From SZAS-3 sp964386785 (GTDB lineage Bacteria > Chlamydiota > Chlamydiia > Chlamydiales > JAAKFR01): 64,000 bases of DNA. The notes beneath the pieces were generated by a model, which searched no databases, was not told the origin of the DNA, and saw nothing but the letters and a program-made list of their open reading frames with translations. Made by a program: the position numbers and the translations under genes. The number at the start of each line of letters is the position of its first letter. The stretch's first letter is position 1. Where the stretch lies: assembly GCA_964386785.1 (NCBI GenBank), contig CAYLUD010000001.1:52201-116200 (forward strand), written 5' to 3'. Positions 9,478 to 18,887 of the stretch are shown in pieces.

Positions 9478-10881
9478 ATGGCCCATTCACAAGACTCATT
9501 GAAGCCCATTGTTGCGCTCGCAAAACGTAGGGGTTTTGTTTACCCAGGCTCTGATATCTACGGGGGCTTTGCCAACACCTACTCCTTTGGTCCTTATGGG
9601 GTGCAGCTAAAAAAAAACATTAAAGACCTCTGGTGGAAATGTTTTGTAGAGCAACGAGAGGATCTAGTTGGACTGGATGGCCCCATTCTCCTTCATCCTA
9701 AGGCGTGGGTAGCCTCAGGGCATGTGGAAGGTTTTCATGATGCACTGATTGATTGTAGAGCCTGCAAAAGTCGATTCCGTTGTGACCATTTGATTGAAGA
9801 CCATCTCCACGAATCTGCGGAAGGACTCTCTCTCGATCAGATGTCCTCCCTCGTACGCGATCGACGCGTAGCATGTCCAAAATGTGGAGCTAGAGATTTT
9901 ACAGATGCCCGTGTTTTTAATCTTATGTTTCAAACTACGATGAGCAAGACGCAGGCGCAAGGTGATACCGCCTATCTACGACCTGAAACAGCACAAGCCA
10001 TCTTCTTGGACTTTAAACAAGTCACCGATACAACGCGTGTACGCATCCCCTTTGGGATTGCGCAAATAGGCAAAGCCTTTCGAAATGAAATTACCCCAGG
10101 CAATTTCATTTTCCGAGTAATTGAATTTGAACAGATGGAGATTGAGTACTTTGTTCGAGAAGAACAATGGGAAATCTATTTTGGAGATTGGTTAGAATCG
10201 ATGCACCGATGGTGTGAATGGATCGGTCTGCCATCAACCCATGTGCATAATAAAGAGCATCCTCAAGAACAGCTGTCTCATTATTCCAAACGAACGGTTG
10301 ATCTCGTATATGACTTTCCGTTTGGACAAAGTGAATTATATGGATTGGCATATCGAACAGATTTTGATTTACGTCGCCATGCGGAATGTTCTGGTGTCCC
10401 GTTAGATTATAAAGATCCCACCTCGGGTGAGAGATTTGTTCCCCACGTGATTGAGCCTACTTTTGGCGTAGAACGCACATTGTTAGCTCTGTTATGTGCT
10501 GCCTATGCAGAAGAGACTCTAGAGAATGGGGAGCAGCGTACCGTACTACGTTTTGCCCCTTGGATTGCACCTGTTAAGATTGCAGTATTTCCTCTCATGC
10601 AAAAAGAAAATCTATCTGAAATGGCTCAGCGTATTTTCCAAGCATTAAGAAACCACTGGGTTACGGAGTATGATGCGTCAGGTGCTATCGGTAAGCGATA
10701 TCGTCGACAGGATGAACTAGGTACGCCGTTCTGCGTTACAATTGATTTTCAAACGTTAGAAGATCAGACCGTCACCGTGAGGGAGCGAGATTCCATGAAG
10801 CAAGAGCGTGTTCCGATTGCAGGACTTATTCCTTATCTTTATCCTAAATTAACCCCTCCCCCATTTTCGTGTGCTCCCTGA
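9478..10881 (+). CDS. glyS: Glycyl-tRNA synthetase, alpha2 type
   Basis: Attaches glycine to tRNA-Gly. The sequence is the eukaryotic/archaeal/Firmicute-like homodimeric class II enzyme: N-terminal [17 protein letters not shown] and [15 protein letters not shown], motif 2 region [21 protein letters not shown], motif 3 region [16 protein letters not shown], and an anticodon-binding domain at the C-terminus. Cysteine pairs CRAC and CPKC suggest a zinc-binding insertion. Length 467 fits this type. Chlamydia, as I recall, uses a fused alpha-beta GlyQS of about 1000 residues, so this is a different, unrelated enzyme form. The methyltransferase gene begins at or just after its stop codon. Confidence 0.95.
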   Translation: MAHSQDSLKPIVALAKRRGFVYPGSDIYGGFANTYSFGPYGVQLKKNIKDLWWKCFVEQREDLVGLDGPILLHPKAWVASGHVEGFHDALIDCRACKSRFRCDHLIEDHLHESAEGLSLDQMSSLVRDRRVACPKCGARDFTDARVFNLMFQTTMSKTQAQGDTAYLRPETAQAIFLDFKQVTDTTRVRIPFGIAQIGKAFRNEITPGNFIFRVIEFEQMEIEYFVREEQWEIYFGDWLESMHRWCEWIGLPSTHVHNKEHPQEQLSHYSKRTVDLVYDFPFGQSELYGLAYRTDFDLRRHAECSGVPLDYKDPTSGERFVPHVIEPTFGVERTLLALLCAAYAEETLENGEQRTVLRFAPWIAPVKIAVFPLMQKENLSEMAQRIFQALRNHWVTEYDASGAIGKRYRRQDELGTPFCVTIDFQTLEDQTVTVRERDSMKQERVPIAGLIPYLYPKLTPPPFSCAP

Positions 10882-10919
10882 TCCTTCCCTCTTTACAAGA
10901 TGGGGACGACAAGTCTTCC

Positions 10920-11837
10920 ATGCTCAAAAATCGGATTCGTAAGAATTACCGTCACCTACGCAAGTGGGCAAAGCGGATACAAACAGATGCATTCCGCATT
11001 TACGATCGCGATATCAAAGAATATCCCCTTGCTATTGATTTCTATGCACAACGATTTTGTGTACACTTTTTTACATTTGATCGAGACAAAGAAGAACCTG
11101 ATTCTGCTCTTCGTGCAGAAGTAGAAGGCGCTCTATACTCCCTGTTTGGGCCCGTGCCTATTTACTGGCGCACCAGGATGAAACGGGACAAATTAGAACA
11201 ATATGAAAAACAGAGCAGTGCAGGCGATTTTTTTATTGTCCATGAGTATGGAACCCCCTTTTGGGTGAACCTAAGCGATTATCTTGATACAGGGCTTTTT
11301 CTAGATCATCGTGAAACTCGACGATTTGTTTCTCAACAAGTGAAAGGAAAAACATTACTGAACTTATTCGCTTATACATGTGCATTTAGCGTGCAGGCTC
11401 TTGTTGGAGGTGCTACCAAGGTATGGAGTGTGGACCTTTCTAATACCTATACCGAATGGGGTAAGCGCAATTTTGCCTTAAATGGCTTTCGCGATACAGA
11501 ACATCCTATTATACGTGAAGATTGTCTACGCTTTCTTGATCAAAGAGAATGGATCCAACCATTTGACTGGATTATTTTAGACCCGCCCACCCTATCAAGA
11601 TCAAAAAAAATGGATGCGTTCTTCGATATCCAACGAGATTATTCCGAATTAATTCATCAGGCATGGCGCTGGCTTGCACCCGGTGGATCGCTCCTATTTA
11701 GCACGAATTGTCGCTCTTTTCGATTAGACCCCACGACCCTCCCTCCCTGTGACATACAAGATATCACAGAGAGAACCCATGCTATGGATTTTCGTAGTCA
11801 TAAAATACGCCAAGGATGGCTCTTACATCGCGCCTAG
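10920..11837 (+). CDS. Class I SAM-dependent rRNA methyltransferase (RlmK-like)
   Basis: Resembles the C-terminal half of E. coli RlmKL, which makes 7-methylguanosine at 23S position 2069. The SAM-binding motif reads LLNLFAYTCAFSVQALVGG followed by the acidic VWSVDLSNTYTEW; the catalytic/target motif reads LDPPTLSRSKKM, the DPPxxSxSKxM form typical of RlmK/RlmI. The N-terminal MLKNRIRKNYRHLRKWAKR matches the start of the RlmK module, and RMKRDKLEQYEK matches its linker. The RlmL half is absent. The frame opens with GTG at 10869, overlapping glyS by 13 bases; ATG 10920 is preferred because it aligns with the domain start, but the GTG is possible. Confidence 0.85.
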   Translation: MLKNRIRKNYRHLRKWAKRIQTDAFRIYDRDIKEYPLAIDFYAQRFCVHFFTFDRDKEEPDSALRAEVEGALYSLFGPVPIYWRTRMKRDKLEQYEKQSSAGDFFIVHEYGTPFWVNLSDYLDTGLFLDHRETRRFVSQQVKGKTLLNLFAYTCAFSVQALVGGATKVWSVDLSNTYTEWGKRNFALNGFRDTEHPIIREDCLRFLDQREWIQPFDWIILDPPTLSRSKKMDAFFDIQRDYSELIHQAWRWLAPGGSLLFSTNCRSFRLDPTTLPPCDIQDITERTHAMDFRSHKIRQGWLLHRA

Positions 11838-11846
11838 CTAGATTTT

Positions 11847-12881
11847 TTAATATGAATGATCGTCTAAGACCACCTTGCCTTTAAAGATCCTATAAATCCA
11901 AATCATATACACAGAAACAAAAGGCAAGCCAATTGCGACAATCAATGCCAAAACCTGTAATGTTTTGAGTGATGAGGCTGTGTTAAAAATGGTTAAACTA
12001 TACTGGGGATCGATACTAGAATGAATCCATGAGGGAAAAATCCCAAGAGCAAACAGAACAACAAAGAGCAAAATATTCACACAAGAAGCAAGAAATGCTC
12101 GTCCGTACGTATGCGCTCGGACTAGTAAGGGGATCAGAACTAAGAGGAGCAGCTGCAAGCAAGGAATCAACATCAGAAAAGGATATGTAATCAAGCGTTG
12201 CGTCATATGAGGGGCAACCCACCAAGTGGTCAAGGTCGTGAACACATAAGTCACCAAAAACACGATACTCGAGGGAAGAACCCATCGACGCACTCGAGAT
12301 AGCAGCTCACCCTCTGTTTTCAGTAAAAGAAACAACGCTCCATGCAAAACGAATAGAGATATCGTAAGCACACCCACTAAAAGAGGATAGGGACGAAGAA
12401 ACGTCAACAAGAAATCTCCATGGTATGCACCGTCGGCTCCCATAGGAATTCCTACAATCAAATTACCCAGCAACATCCCAATCGAAAATGCGATCAGCAC
12501 GCTCGAGCCAGTAAAAAAACGATCCCAGAGGCGTCTCCAGCGTGCTGAGGGACTTTTGCTCCGAAATTCAATCGACACGGCTCGAAAAATCAATGCTGCT
12601 ACGAGAAATAGAATGGGTGTATTAAAAATGGAAAGCAAAATAGCATAGATGGAAGGAAATCCAGCCAGAAGCCCCCCCATGACAATGATGAGCCACACCT
12701 CATTCCCATCCCAGATTGGGCCTATTGAATTGACCAAGATTCTGCGATCTCGTTCATTGCGCAAACAAGAGATTAACATCCCTACACCCAAATCGAACCC
12801 ATCTAGTACACAATAAAAGATGATTGCAGCGAGGATAATGACATACCAAAAAAGAATAAAACCAATCTCGACCCATGTCAT
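11847..12881 (-). CDS. cydB: Cytochrome bd oxidase subunit II
   Basis: Integral membrane subunit of the bd-type quinol:O2 oxidoreductase, which respires at low oxygen. The 344-residue product has eight or nine hydrophobic segments and the family opening YVIILAAIIFYCVLDGFDLGVG, followed by GPIWDGNEVWLI. It overlaps cydA by four bases (ATGA), so the two are translationally coupled. It is convergent with the methyltransferase gene, whose stop lies nine bases away. cydA-cydB next to cdaA-ybbR is also the chlamydial order (CT014-CT011). Confidence 0.95.
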   Translation of the reverse strand: MTWVEIGFILFWYVIILAAIIFYCVLDGFDLGVGMLISCLRNERDRRILVNSIGPIWDGNEVWLIIVMGGLLAGFPSIYAILLSIFNTPILFLVAALIFRAVSIEFRSKSPSARWRRLWDRFFTGSSVLIAFSIGMLLGNLIVGIPMGADGAYHGDFLLTFLRPYPLLVGVLTISLFVLHGALFLLLKTEGELLSRVRRWVLPSSIVFLVTYVFTTLTTWWVAPHMTQRLITYPFLMLIPCLQLLLLVLIPLLVRAHTYGRAFLASCVNILLFVVLFALGIFPSWIHSSIDPQYSLTIFNTASSLKTLQVLALIVAIGLPFVSVYMIWIYRIFKGKVVLDDHSY

Positions 12882-14248
12882 GATGGAACTCCTTGTTCTA
12901 GATAGGGATTGCGATACTCATCCACATCGATTCCCCCAATCGGACCCTTTTTGATTTTGCGATCCAGGAGATACAAGAACATAGCAAAGACAAAAGCATA
13001 GACCAGAGCAAAAAGAATAAGAGAAAAAAGAATTTGCCCTGGTTGTACATACAGAGAAATCCCGTCCGAAGTACGCATCAAGCCATAGACTACCCAAGGT
13101 TGGCGTCCAATTTCTGCTGTATACCATCCCATTTGGTTTGCAATCTGCGGAAATGCAACGGAAATGATTCCCGTCCACCACATCCATGAGGCTCCGGATC
13201 GATGAGGGTTACGATAGGCTAGCCCTACAAAAAACAAGACTACCACCATCAACACCCACATCATAATCATGAGATGGTAGGTTTGAAACACCACATTCAC
13301 AGGAGGCCAAAATTCCTCGGGAAATTGATCTAATCCTGGAACAGGTTGATGTGGGTTATGATACAAAAGCAAAGAAAGAAAGCCAGGGAGTTTCAAACCA
13401 ATAGTTTTTTTCTCTTCTTGGTTTGCATAACCGATAACAGAAATAGGAGTGGATGGTTCCGTGTGGAAGATCCCTTCCATCGCCGCCATCTTGATTGGCT
13501 GAATTTTCGATACCAAGCGGGCTGTAGAATCACCTGATACCAATTGAGCCACTAAGCTAAAGGCGCCAAAATAGAGGGCCAGCTTCATAGAGCGTCGAGC
13601 AAACTCTTGATGTCGTTGTTTCCATAGATAGTACGCACAGACACTAATGACAAGAAAAGCCCCAGTAATCCAGCAGGATATAATCACGTGAGCAAGTCGA
13701 TCTAATGAAGAAGGGTTATTGACTACCTGCCACCAATTGCGAAGGACTAACCTACTTCCCTCCCCTTCACCTATAAACTGATATCCTGCTGGGCTCTGCA
13801 TCCAGGAATTCGCTACGACAATCCAAAGTGCAGAAAAATGCGCACCTAAAGAGACAAGAATCGTAGAGAGAAAATGAATCCCTGGCTTGACCCGTTTCCA
13901 ACCAAAAATTAATAGAGCAACAAATCCTGACTCTAAAAAGAACGCAAAAATACCCTCAGCTCCGAGAATGCTACCAAAGATGTCACCGACAAAATGAGAA
14001 AAACGCCCCCAATTACTACCAAAAGAAAAGACCTGGACCAATCCCGTAGCGACTCCTACAGCAAAAATAATCGCAAAAATATGGACCCAAAATTGAGCCA
14101 TCTGCTCATAGATTTTTTTCTTTGTGACCAGGTATATTGCTTCCATCATCACAATCAGGACGCTGAGGCCGATCGTCATAGGGGGAAATAAATAGTGAAA
14201 CGAAATATGGAGAGCAAATTGCAATCGCGACAAAAAAACAGCGTCCAT
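12878..14248 (-). CDS. cydA: Cytochrome bd oxidase subunit I
   Basis: Heme-binding subunit (b558, b595, d) of cytochrome bd oxidase. Typical features: N-terminal SRLQFALHISFHYLFPPMT with the heme-ligand His, GxxGRFSHFVGDIFGSILGAEG, and the GRQPWVVYGLMRTSD signature near the C-terminus. At 456 residues it belongs to the forms with a shorter Q-loop than E. coli CydA (about 522). Its start at 14248 lies inside the 5' end of the longest folP frame on the opposite strand, leaving almost no spacer for divergent promoters. Confidence 0.96.
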   Translation of the reverse strand: MDAVFLSRLQFALHISFHYLFPPMTIGLSVLIVMMEAIYLVTKKKIYEQMAQFWVHIFAIIFAVGVATGLVQVFSFGSNWGRFSHFVGDIFGSILGAEGIFAFFLESGFVALLIFGWKRVKPGIHFLSTILVSLGAHFSALWIVVANSWMQSPAGYQFIGEGEGSRLVLRNWWQVVNNPSSLDRLAHVIISCWITGAFLVISVCAYYLWKQRHQEFARRSMKLALYFGAFSLVAQLVSGDSTARLVSKIQPIKMAAMEGIFHTEPSTPISVIGYANQEEKKTIGLKLPGFLSLLLYHNPHQPVPGLDQFPEEFWPPVNVVFQTYHLMIMMWVLMVVVLFFVGLAYRNPHRSGASWMWWTGIISVAFPQIANQMGWYTAEIGRQPWVVYGLMRTSDGISLYVQPGQILFSLILFALVYAFVFAMFLYLLDRKIKKGPIGGIDVDEYRNPYLEQGVPS

Positions 14249-15082
14249 CCTACACCTAGTCTTTCAAAAAAGTGCGACTATGACAAAGTAAATAAAAAAG
14301 TGCAACTAATGGGCATCATCAATGTCACCCCAGATTCCTATTTTTCATATAGCCGTTATGAAGATCCTTCCTTAGCCGTCGCCTATGGAAAACAGCTTGT
14401 GGATGAGGGGGCAGATTGGCTAGATATCGGAGGGGAATCGACTCGTCCTTTTTCCCATCCGATCTCCGAAGAAGAGGAGTTGCGAAGGGTCATGCCCGTG
14501 ATAGAAGCCCTGGCTCCCGACTTCCCTGTTTCCATTGATACACGGAAAGCAGGCGTGGCGGCACGAGCTCTAGCTGCTGGGGCTCGTTTAATTAACGATA
14601 CTTCTGGATTTACTGACCCGAAGATGAGGGAAGTGGTCGCCAACTCTGAGGCGCTCTGTTGCGTGATGCATAGCCAAGGCCCCCCTGCAACAATGCAATT
14701 GCATCCCTACTATCCTAATGGGGTCCTTGCAGATGTGCTCTCTTTTTTTACACAACAATTGAGTCTGTTAGAACAAGAAGGCATCTCTCGCCGGCGCATC
14801 CTGCTAGATCCAGGGATTGGTTTTGGAAAAAGCGTGGATGACTGTTGGGCATTAGTGCGTTCCATCGCACAATTTCATACCTTTGGTTGCTCAGTTCTTT
14901 TGGGAATTTCCAGAAAATCATTCTTACAAAAAACCCTAAATAGAAACGTGGATGAAACCTTGCCAGCAAGCTTGATTTGCGCTACAGTCTGCACCATGCA
15001 AGCCCCCTCTTGGTTACGCGTTCATGACGTCAAAGCGCATCGCGAGCTTCTAACTCTATTGGAGCATGCTATCGCATGCTGA
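14195..15082 (+). CDS. folP: Dihydropteroate synthase
   Basis: Condenses p-aminobenzoate with the pterin pyrophosphate in folate synthesis. The core motifs are complete: MGIINVTPDSYF, DEGADWLDIGGESTRP, SIDTRKAGVA, LINDTSGF, DPGIGFGKSVDD and GISRKSFL. It is a stand-alone enzyme; in Chlamydia, as I recall, FolP is fused to FolK. The start is unsure. GTG 14195 has AGGGGG at 14180-14185 but overlaps the divergent cydA by 54 bases; ATG 14207, GTG 14300 and ATG 14309 are in frame, and homology begins near 14300. The next gene overlaps it by seven bases, so folP, cdaA and ybbR form one unit. Confidence 0.9.
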   Translation: MKRNMESKLQSRQKNSVHPTPSLSKKCDYDKVNKKVQLMGIINVTPDSYFSYSRYEDPSLAVAYGKQLVDEGADWLDIGGESTRPFSHPISEEEELRRVMPVIEALAPDFPVSIDTRKAGVAARALAAGARLINDTSGFTDPKMREVVANSEALCCVMHSQGPPATMQLHPYYPNGVLADVLSFFTQQLSLLEQEGISRRRILLDPGIGFGKSVDDCWALVRSIAQFHTFGCSVLLGISRKSFLQKTLNRNVDETLPASLICATVCTMQAPSWLRVHDVKAHRELLTLLEHAIAC

Positions 15083-15861
15083 TTGCTCCATTATTGATTC
15101 CTTGTCTAGAGATTCTTGCTCTAGCCATCATGATCAACTATCTCTTGAAGCTATTTTGGGGCACACGAGGGATGGACGTTATCATCGGGTTCCTTGCGCT
15201 GATCCTTTTATTCTTTGTAGCCACTTGGGTGCATCTACCAGTACTAGAAAAAATACTCTTTCATGTGGTCAATGTTGCTGTGTTGGCAGTCTTTATCATT
15301 CTGCAACCAGAAATTCGTCTGGCTTTATCTAGAATTAGAATCAAAGGAAAAAAATTTCGCGCTGTCAATGAGTTTGATCAATTTCTGGATCAATTGACAA
15401 CGAGCGTGTACCGTCTTTCAGAAAAAGAAATTGGTGCGATTATCGTTCTAGAAAATGTGGAACCTATTCAAGATTATTGCAGCTCTTCCGTAACGTTGAA
15501 CGCTCAATTTTCTTCCGAACTCTTGGAAACCATTTTTATGACGAATACACCCTTACACGATGGAGCTGTTGTGATTCGAGGAAATCAAATACTCAGTGCC
15601 GGCACGATCCTACCCTTAGCCACAGAAACCGCCCAATTGTCTAAAACCATGGGGACTCGTCACCGTGCCGGTTTAGGAGCTAGCCAGAAAACAGATGCTC
15701 TAGTGATTGTCATCTCTGAAGAAACAGGCAAAGTCTCTATTGCGAGGGATGGTATCCTCACGCGAGGGATTAAAAGTGACCGTTTCAAAGGCATCATTCG
15801 CAGTGTATTCAGCATCACTGAGCATACGAAATCTTCCCACTGGTGGCGTATCAATCTATGA
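15076..15861 (+). CDS. cdaA: Diadenylate cyclase CdaA (c-di-AMP synthase)
   Basis: Makes the second messenger cyclic di-AMP from two ATP. Three N-terminal membrane segments (residues about 3-30, 35-55 and 60-80) precede the DAC domain, which keeps both catalytic motifs: NTPLHDGAVVIRG (DGA) and MGTRHRAGLGAS (RHR). Length 261 matches CdaA (about 270). ybbR, its usual regulator gene, follows with a four-base overlap, as in Firmicutes and Chlamydiae. In Chlamydia this is CT012 and c-di-AMP is known to be made and sensed by host STING. Confidence 0.95.
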   Translation: MLIAPLLIPCLEILALAIMINYLLKLFWGTRGMDVIIGFLALILLFFVATWVHLPVLEKILFHVVNVAVLAVFIILQPEIRLALSRIRIKGKKFRAVNEFDQFLDQLTTSVYRLSEKEIGAIIVLENVEPIQDYCSSSVTLNAQFSSELLETIFMTNTPLHDGAVVIRGNQILSAGTILPLATETAQLSKTMGTRHRAGLGASQKTDALVIVISEETGKVSIARDGILTRGIKSDRFKGIIRSVFSITEHTKSSHWWRINL

Positions 15862-17141
15862 AATCGTTTCTGTATCGTTTCCTCTTTGTTAACTGGTTTA
15901 GAAAGCTGATTGCTCTACTGTTTGCAGTCATTACTTGGATGTTAGTAACACAGACGATGACAACTACGCGTACTCTCTCCAATATCCCAGTACGCGTGAT
16001 TCATTTACCAAAAGACAAAACTGTAATTGGGTTACTACCCAACGGATTGCTAAAATATCGCATCTCCATCACGATTAGCGGATATTCTTCTGTTGTATCT
16101 CAACTACGTCCAACTGACTTGGAAATCATCATTGATGCTACAGATAAAAAAGATAGTTGGATTGCATCGATAGACAAGCATAACCTTATTAGCATTACAG
16201 ATCACTCTGATTGGAAAAATGCTATCTCATCGGTCTCCTCGAATGACTTATATATTAAAATGAGTCAACTGATTTGTGAGGATATCCCAATTCGAGTGAA
16301 CACGCCTATAGGGGATCCCCCTTCAGGATACCAATTTCTTGATGTCTGGCCAAAATACCTCATTCAAAAGGTATGCGGACCCCAAGAACAAATTTATCCA
16401 CTGAAAGAAAGTGGTTTGGATATTACGTTTAATCTCAATCGCATTACTGCTTCTGATGTCGTGGGATTAGAAACAGGAAATTCCAATGAAGAGCTTTGTT
16501 TTTTTATTCCCGAAGCATGGAAAACAATAACCCTTCCTTTTAAAGGAGCTGTGCAAGAAACATTAAATGATCCTCGAGCCAAACTGCTACGTATTGATTT
16601 TCTAAAGCGAGCGTTGATTCCGCTAGGCACGGAACTACCTATATCTATTTTTTTTCCATTCAAATACAGCCGAACGATGAATCCTCAAACGTACTCTCTT
16701 CCCCTGAGCTCCCTTGTTGAGAAAAAAAATGGTATTCGTGTCCTGACTCTCCCTCTTTATGTTAAGGATGTCAGCCGGCTTTTTCTTGATGTGGTCCGAG
16801 ATCACCTACTCCTTCTCATTTCTGTAGAACCCAATCAGGAGAGACTTCATTGGTCTGTGGAATGTGTCAATGATGCTGTGCTTGAAGAAATCTATTTACA
16901 GGCTTCGTTAAAAGAAGCTGAGTCCCTCCATAAGGAAAATCTCGCCTTTTCTCAAAATAGTGAAGATGTAATTCGCTCTCGATTCCGACAGTATGTTCGT
17001 TCGTTACAACTATATACTGCAAATGGAGACCCCTTGTCGTTGCTCGTAACCCTAGGTGCTAATGAGATTTTAGTTGAGCAGCCCCGCATCGAAGCCTCCT
17101 CTCCCTTAACAAGACGAGAAATACCTCTGACGAGCTATTGA
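15858..17141 (+). CDS. ybbR: YbbR-domain protein (CdaR-like regulator of CdaA)
   Basis: Predicted single-pass envelope protein. The frame opens at 15843, but ATG 15858 overlaps the cdaA stop as ATGA and starts just before the anchor WFRKLIALLFAVITWMLVTQ, so it is chosen. Beyond the anchor are YbbR-like repeats beginning LSNIPVRVIHLP, with YRISITISGYSSVVSQL and the later GPQEQIYPL. At 428 residues it is in the range of CdaR proteins. YbbR proteins bind CdaA and modulate c-di-AMP production. Corresponds in position to CT011. Confidence 0.85.
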   Translation: MKSFLYRFLFVNWFRKLIALLFAVITWMLVTQTMTTTRTLSNIPVRVIHLPKDKTVIGLLPNGLLKYRISITISGYSSVVSQLRPTDLEIIIDATDKKDSWIASIDKHNLISITDHSDWKNAISSVSSNDLYIKMSQLICEDIPIRVNTPIGDPPSGYQFLDVWPKYLIQKVCGPQEQIYPLKESGLDITFNLNRITASDVVGLETGNSNEELCFFIPEAWKTITLPFKGAVQETLNDPRAKLLRIDFLKRALIPLGTELPISIFFPFKYSRTMNPQTYSLPLSSLVEKKNGIRVLTLPLYVKDVSRLFLDVVRDHLLLLISVEPNQERLHWSVECVNDAVLEEIYLQASLKEAESLHKENLAFSQNSEDVIRSRFRQYVRSLQLYTANGDPLSLLVTLGANEILVEQPRIEASSPLTRREIPLTSY

Positions 17142-18208
17142 TTGCGTAGAGATTGTTCCCAGATTTTTCTAGCCATCAGATCAAGTTGCGTTTGAAAGTC
17201 GAGATGTTGTATCGAGTTACGAATTGCTGTTCGATTGTGGGTCATCGCCAACGCTTGTCGTAACGCATGCACCATACTCAAGCAATTTTCTGGATGTTGC
17301 ACCACAATTCCTGTGGAAGGGCGTAATATTTCGGCTGCGCCATTAGAGGCCGAAGTCACCACAAACAATCCCATAGCCAACGCTTCTACGACGGCATTAG
17401 CACTTGGATCATATACGGAAGGAAGCAGCAGCACATCTCCTTTTTGATACCATTCCTGCATGGAGGTCTGAAAACCATGAAATATCACATTTTTAGGCAC
17501 ATTGCGAATGGGTTTTCCTTTTCCTATTATGTGCAATTCAAAATCATAAGAACTTAACCAAGGAAGTGCCTGTAAAATAAAAGGGAGCCCCTTTCTATCG
17601 TACCCATTCCCAACAAACAGCAACCGAATCGGTCCAGCCATCCGTTCTGGGCTAAATAATAGTTCTGTCTTCTTAAGATCTACCCCGTTAGGAATGACAC
17701 AAATTTTCTGAGAAGGCACCTCATACCATAGTTGCAATTCTTCCTGAACCATCTTGGAATTCGTAATTACCAACTTGAGTTTTGATGATGCATAAGCTCG
17801 ACGTTCTTGATGCAGTAAAAAACGATGAAGTGGATTTTGGTACAGAAGAAACTGTTTCCATTTAGGTAATAAAGAGGCTCGACGAGCTAAATACGCTGCA
17901 TGTACCCCACTGCCTGCACGATAATAATCTTGATCCCGATTCCGATCCAAGCTCAATACAATATCATGGGGGTAGAGAGTCAGCCATTGCTGCACCATTC
18001 GTTCAAACTGCCAGTGGTGATAGAGAGAAAATGTAGAGCGATACCCCAGCTGGACCACTTGAATCGGTAGAGGGGGAACACGCGCCTGGGCTGTCGTCAC
18101 TAAGGTAACCTGAACAGGCAATTTAGAAAAAGCCTCTAGTATCCCTGCAGCAACTTTTTCTAATCCACCCCCTGTCCCTAAATGACTCTTGAGAATAGCT
18201 ACTTTCAC
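17135..18208 (-). CDS. Glycosyltransferase family 4, LPS core type
   Basis: GT-B fold sugar transferase. The N-terminal GTGGGLEKVAAGILEAF resembles the acceptor-domain glycine-rich loop, DYYRAGSGVHAAYLARR and LHRFLLHQERRAY resemble WaaG-like LPS glycosyltransferases, VIPNGVDL and RLLFVGNGYDRKGL mark the start of the donor domain, and LPSVYDPSANAVVEALAMG carries the EX7E-type donor motif (first acidic residue not clear by eye). At 357 residues it is a normal size. It is convergent with ybbR (7-base overlap). Probably adds a sugar to lipooligosaccharide at the inner membrane; the sugar is unknown. Confidence 0.85.
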   Translation of the reverse strand: MKVAILKSHLGTGGGLEKVAAGILEAFSKLPVQVTLVTTAQARVPPLPIQVVQLGYRSTFSLYHHWQFERMVQQWLTLYPHDIVLSLDRNRDQDYYRAGSGVHAAYLARRASLLPKWKQFLLYQNPLHRFLLHQERRAYASSKLKLVITNSKMVQEELQLWYEVPSQKICVIPNGVDLKKTELLFSPERMAGPIRLLFVGNGYDRKGLPFILQALPWLSSYDFELHIIGKGKPIRNVPKNVIFHGFQTSMQEWYQKGDVLLLPSVYDPSANAVVEALAMGLFVVTSASNGAAEILRPSTGIVVQHPENCLSMVHALRQALAMTHNRTAIRNSIQHLDFQTQLDLMARKIWEQSLRNQ

Positions 18209-18260
18209 GATTCGTATTTTATCTTAGAATTAGAAAAAAAACGAGCTGTTCCTGATGCAA

Positions 18261-18288
18261 TAGCACCCATCGATGGCTGAGAGTGCTA
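18261..18288. repeat. Nested inverted repeat, CIRCE-like arms
   Basis: TAGCAC (18261-18266) pairs with GTGCTA (18283-18288) and encloses a perfect 10-base palindrome CCATCGATGG (18267-18276). The outer arms look like a CIRCE element but the spacer does not fit. It lies between divergent genes, about 125 bases before the GyrI-like gene and 55 bases before the glycosyltransferase start. Confidence 0.4.
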
Positions 18289-18413
18289 GAAAAGAGCGCG
18301 TATCAAGGAAGAGGTTGTAGATCCGGAATGCTCTCGCCGCCCAGAAAAAGCTGCTGCTGCGAAATCCTCTTGCTTCTCCCTATAGAAACCTCTAGACTCT
18401 TGGTCGAGTTGTT

Positions 18414-18887
18414 ATGACAGAATATAATATTGTACACAAACCATTGTTTCACGTAATCGGCATTGAATGCCGCACCGTAAATTCCTTACTGCGAGCATTC
18501 CGAGACATCCCCAAACATTGGGAACGGTTTTACAAAGAGAAAATCAGTGACAGCATTCCGAACAAAGTCTCAGATGAGGTCATTGCTGTGTATTGCGATT
18601 ATGAAGGAGACCATACGCAACCCTACTCTTTAATTCTAGGGTGTGAAGTCAACACTTTAGACTCGGTACCACATGGTATGCAGGCGAAAACAATACCTGG
18701 CAGTTCTTATGCGCTATTTCGAGCTATAGGCCCCCATCCACAAGCCCTTCTCAAGACCTGGAGTCATATTTGGCAACAATCTCACCTTCCTCGAACCTAT
18801 GCTGGTGATTACGAGATCTATGGAAAAAAATTTCTTGGACAATCACCTCAAGAAGTAGAGGTCTATGTTGGAATTCAAACTCCTTAA
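18414..18887 (+). CDS. GyrI-like / AraC effector-binding domain protein
   Basis: A 157-residue stand-alone ligand-binding domain of the GyrI-like (SOUL/SHS2) superfamily found at the C-terminus of AraC and BmrR regulators. Visible features: N-terminal VHKPLFHVIGIECRT strand, the middle YSLILGCEVNTLDSVPHGM, the GSSYALFRAIGPHPQALLKTW stretch and the terminal DYEIYGKKFLGQSPQEVEVYVGI, where the conserved acidic strand sits. No DNA-binding domain is attached, so it is more likely a small-molecule binder or hydrolase than a regulator. Its stop codon overlaps the htrB start (TAATG). Confidence 0.8.
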   Translation: MTEYNIVHKPLFHVIGIECRTVNSLLRAFRDIPKHWERFYKEKISDSIPNKVSDEVIAVYCDYEGDHTQPYSLILGCEVNTLDSVPHGMQAKTIPGSSYALFRAIGPHPQALLKTWSHIWQQSHLPRTYAGDYEIYGKKFLGQSPQEVEVYVGIQTP

